Of a stretch of 7,002 bases of DNA, positions 6,161 to 7,002 are shown one piece after another. The stretch lies in contig JAKANW010000150.1 in assembly GCA_021823555.1 (NCBI GenBank), positions 1 through 7,002 on the forward strand. Direction: 5' to 3'. Origin of the DNA: Chloroflexota bacterium (GTDB taxonomy: Bacteria > Chloroflexota > Anaerolineae > Anaerolineales > Villigracilaceae). The notes below the pieces were generated by a model, which worked only from the letters and a program-made list of their open reading frames with translations, was not told where the DNA came from and did no database searches. How positions within the stretch are numbered: the first letter of the stretch is position 1; every line of letters starts with the position of its first letter. Both the position numbers and the translations under genes were made by a program.

Positions 6161-6832
6161 TTACCGGGACGAAAAGTGTCTCTCGGTTGGGCGGTCGTTT
6201 TCGTCGGTGGGACAGATGATCAGCATGGAGCGCGTGGGACTGTCGCCAAAATTTCCCCAGCGGTGTGGCAGGTGCGCTTCGAAGATCAAACTGTCACCCG
6301 GCTCCAGCAGGTATTCCTGTCCTTCGACGATATAGGTCAACCGTCCTTCCAAGCAATAGACGAATTCGTGGCCAGTATGAACGATGGGCGTTGGGCCGCT
6401 GTCAGCCTGCGGCTCCAGGATCACAATCAAGGGTTGGCCACCTCTCAAGGTCAATCCGGTGCCCAGGTCCTCCATCACCCCGTGGGAAAAGGCTGCTCGC
6501 GGCCTCTGTCCGGCTTTTTGGAACACAAGGCGCACTTCTGGCGACTCAGTTTCGAAAAAGGCCGTTAGCGGGACGTTCAGCGTGACAGCCAAGCGCTGCA
6601 ACGTGCTCACGCTTGGCGATGTTTTTCCGTTTTCGATCAGACTAAGCGTATTAACGTTCAGGTCGCTGGCCTCTGCCAGCGCGCGGATGGATAACCCTGC
6701 TTCCGCTCGCAATTGCCTTATTCTCCTGCCGACATTTACCTCGCTCTCCGCGTTGTTGGGTGCAAAGGGAGAATTTTCAATTTTTTGCCCGTAACGGCGC
6801 CTCTGTTGCCCGAGGGATGGAGATTCTGACAT
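6161..6832 (-). CDS. XRE-family HTH regulator with C-terminal cupin domain
   Basis: A 223-aa transcription factor. After a basic, poorly conserved N-terminus (1-30), residues 34-92 form an XRE/Cro-type helix-turn-helix (VGRRIRQLRAEAGLSIRALA, then LNVNTLSLIENGKTSPSVST). Residues about 135-207 form a cupin barrel (PF07883-type) with HTGHE (H152, H155, E156), the glycine turn LEGRLTYIVEG, LEPGDSLIF, and H190 in LPHRWGN. H152, E156 and H190 are the usual cupin metal-ligand positions, so a metal or small ligand may be sensed. This architecture is common in PuuR-like regulators, but the ligand here cannot be read from sequence. It is the first gene after a perfect sigma-70-like promoter with repeats that could be its own operator, so autoregulation of the cluster is likely. 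GGAGG lies ten bases before the ATG. Confidence 0.93.
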   Translation of the reverse strand: MSESPSLGQQRRRYGQKIENSPFAPNNAESEVNVGRRIRQLRAEAGLSIRALAEASDLNVNTLSLIENGKTSPSVSTLQRLAVTLNVPLTAFFETESPEVRLVFQKAGQRPRAAFSHGVMEDLGTGLTLRGGQPLIVILEPQADSGPTPIVHTGHEFVYCLEGRLTYIVEGQEYLLEPGDSLIFEAHLPHRWGNFGDSPTRSMLIICPTDENDRPTERHFSSR

Positions 6833-6862
6833 GATGGATCATCCTCCAAAACACGGTCTTTC

Positions 6863-6878
6863 AACTAATATTATAGTT
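6863..6878. promoter_or_regulatory. Inverted repeat over the -10 box (candidate operator)
   Basis: AACTA (6863-6867), six bases, then TAGTT (6874-6878) is a perfect 5-bp-arm dyad centred on the -10 of the leftward promoter and covering the predicted transcription start. XRE-type dimers bind dyads of about this size, so this may be the autoregulatory site of the first gene. The arms are short and AT-rich, so chance occurrence is possible. Confidence 0.4.
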
Positions 6879-6898
6879 ATACTTTTGCTAATTGTCAA
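6870..6898 (-). promoter_or_regulatory. Consensus sigma-70-type promoter for the XRE/cupin-led operon
   Basis: Read on the - strand, TTGACA (6898-6893) and TATAAT (6875-6870) are both exact consensus hexamers, separated by exactly 17 nt of AT-rich spacer. Transcription would begin near 6863, giving a leader of about 30 nt that contains the GGAGG of the XRE/cupin gene. A promoter this close to consensus is normally strong and usually held down by a repressor, consistent with the repeats around it. Confidence 0.85.
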
Positions 6899-6919
6899 AT
6901 CTTTCAACCAAAATATTAT
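6892..6919 (+). promoter_or_regulatory. Possible divergent promoter facing right
   Basis: On the + strand TTGTCA (6892-6897) and TATTAT (6914-6919), each one mismatch from consensus, are spaced by 16 nt. The -35 overlaps the -35 of the leftward promoter, so the two would compete for polymerase or share an operator. Any gene it drives would begin near or beyond the right edge; an ATG at 6978 opens a frame that stays open for the eight codons visible, but it has no convincing SD. Confidence 0.35.
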
Positions 6920-7002
6920 TTGTTTTAGGCTCATGAGTAGTTTCAAGGAGCTACCCAAAAACTGGTAAGATGAAGACATGTTGAATATCCAAATCAAAAA
7001 TC

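Larger units (their letters stand above)
6857..6919. repeat. Direct repeat bracketing the promoter (candidate operator pair)
   Basis: The 9-mer TCTTTCAAC occurs at 6857-6865 and 6900-6908, 43 bp apart. Each copy is followed, after 1 and 3 bases respectively, by the 8-mer AATATTAT (6867-6874 and 6912-6919). One copy covers the -10 of the leftward promoter and the other lies just upstream of its -35, over the possible divergent -10. About four helical turns separate them, so bound proteins would face the same side of the DNA. AT-rich low complexity lowers the weight of the second half, but the 9-mer is not low complexity. Confidence 0.6.

Noticed and set aside
6933..7002. Rightward gene beginning at ATG 6933 or ATG 6978
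   Set aside because: The 6933 frame stops after 11 codons (TAA 6966-6968). The 6978 ATG is followed by only eight codons and has no good SD; AAGGAG at 6945-6950 is too far away. Too little to call.
1..7002. CRISPR array, tRNA, rRNA, transposase, integrase or attachment site
   Set aside because: No regularly spaced repeats, no tRNA-like cloverleaf, no IS-type terminal repeats and no recombinase motifs were seen. The window is nearly filled by ordinary protein genes.

Overview
The window reads as bacterial, moderately GC-rich DNA (a little over half G+C by eye) that is almost fully coding. It resembles anaerobic or thermophilic environmental lineages. My guess is Chloroflexota/Anaerolineae, from the mix of a thioredoxin–VKOR fusion, DUF4213/DUF364, an orphan NifX-like protein and multihaem cytochromes. 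No rRNA or marker gene is present to prove that placement.

Layout: a sensor histidine kinase enters from the left edge on the + strand (2-994). All other genes lie on the - strand and run right to left from 6832 to 989, tightly packed. In transcription order they are: XRE-HTH/cupin regulator (6832-6161); secreted, C-terminally anchored triheme cytochrome c (6131-5553); 68-aa two-TM protein with an exported Cys pair (5521-5315); NifX/NafY-like protein (5287-4886); GRG-rich Cys/zinc-ribbon miniprotein (4869-4636); SpoIIAA/STAS-like small gene interrupted by one in-frame TAA (4512-4189); COG0731-type radical SAM protein (4155-3118); ArsR-type repressor (3140-2814); DUF4213/DUF364 'heavy-metal chelation' protein (2817-2080); secreted thioredoxin fused to VKOR (2062-989). 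The kinase and the last gene are convergent and overlap by 6 bp. Gaps are 16-33 nt or overlaps except for 123 nt (4513-4635), where a second transcription unit may begin; I see no convincing terminator or promoter there.

A sequence-perfect sigma-70-type promoter (TTGACA, 17-nt spacer, TATAAT) lies just upstream of the XRE/cupin gene. It is bracketed by a two-part direct repeat and has an inverted repeat over the -10, which suggests an operator for the autoregulated first gene or a partner. A weaker divergent promoter faces right, towards a gene outside the window.

Taken together, the genes look like a redox and metal-cofactor locus. Exported electron carriers and thiol-oxidising machinery are combined with cytoplasmic proteins of families tied to Fe-S/Mo cofactor handling (NifX-like, radical SAM, zinc ribbon, DUF364) and two regulators, with no nitrogenase gene in view. 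The combined function is inference. The most concrete oddity is the in-frame stop in the STAS-like gene, which a plain ORF scan misses.
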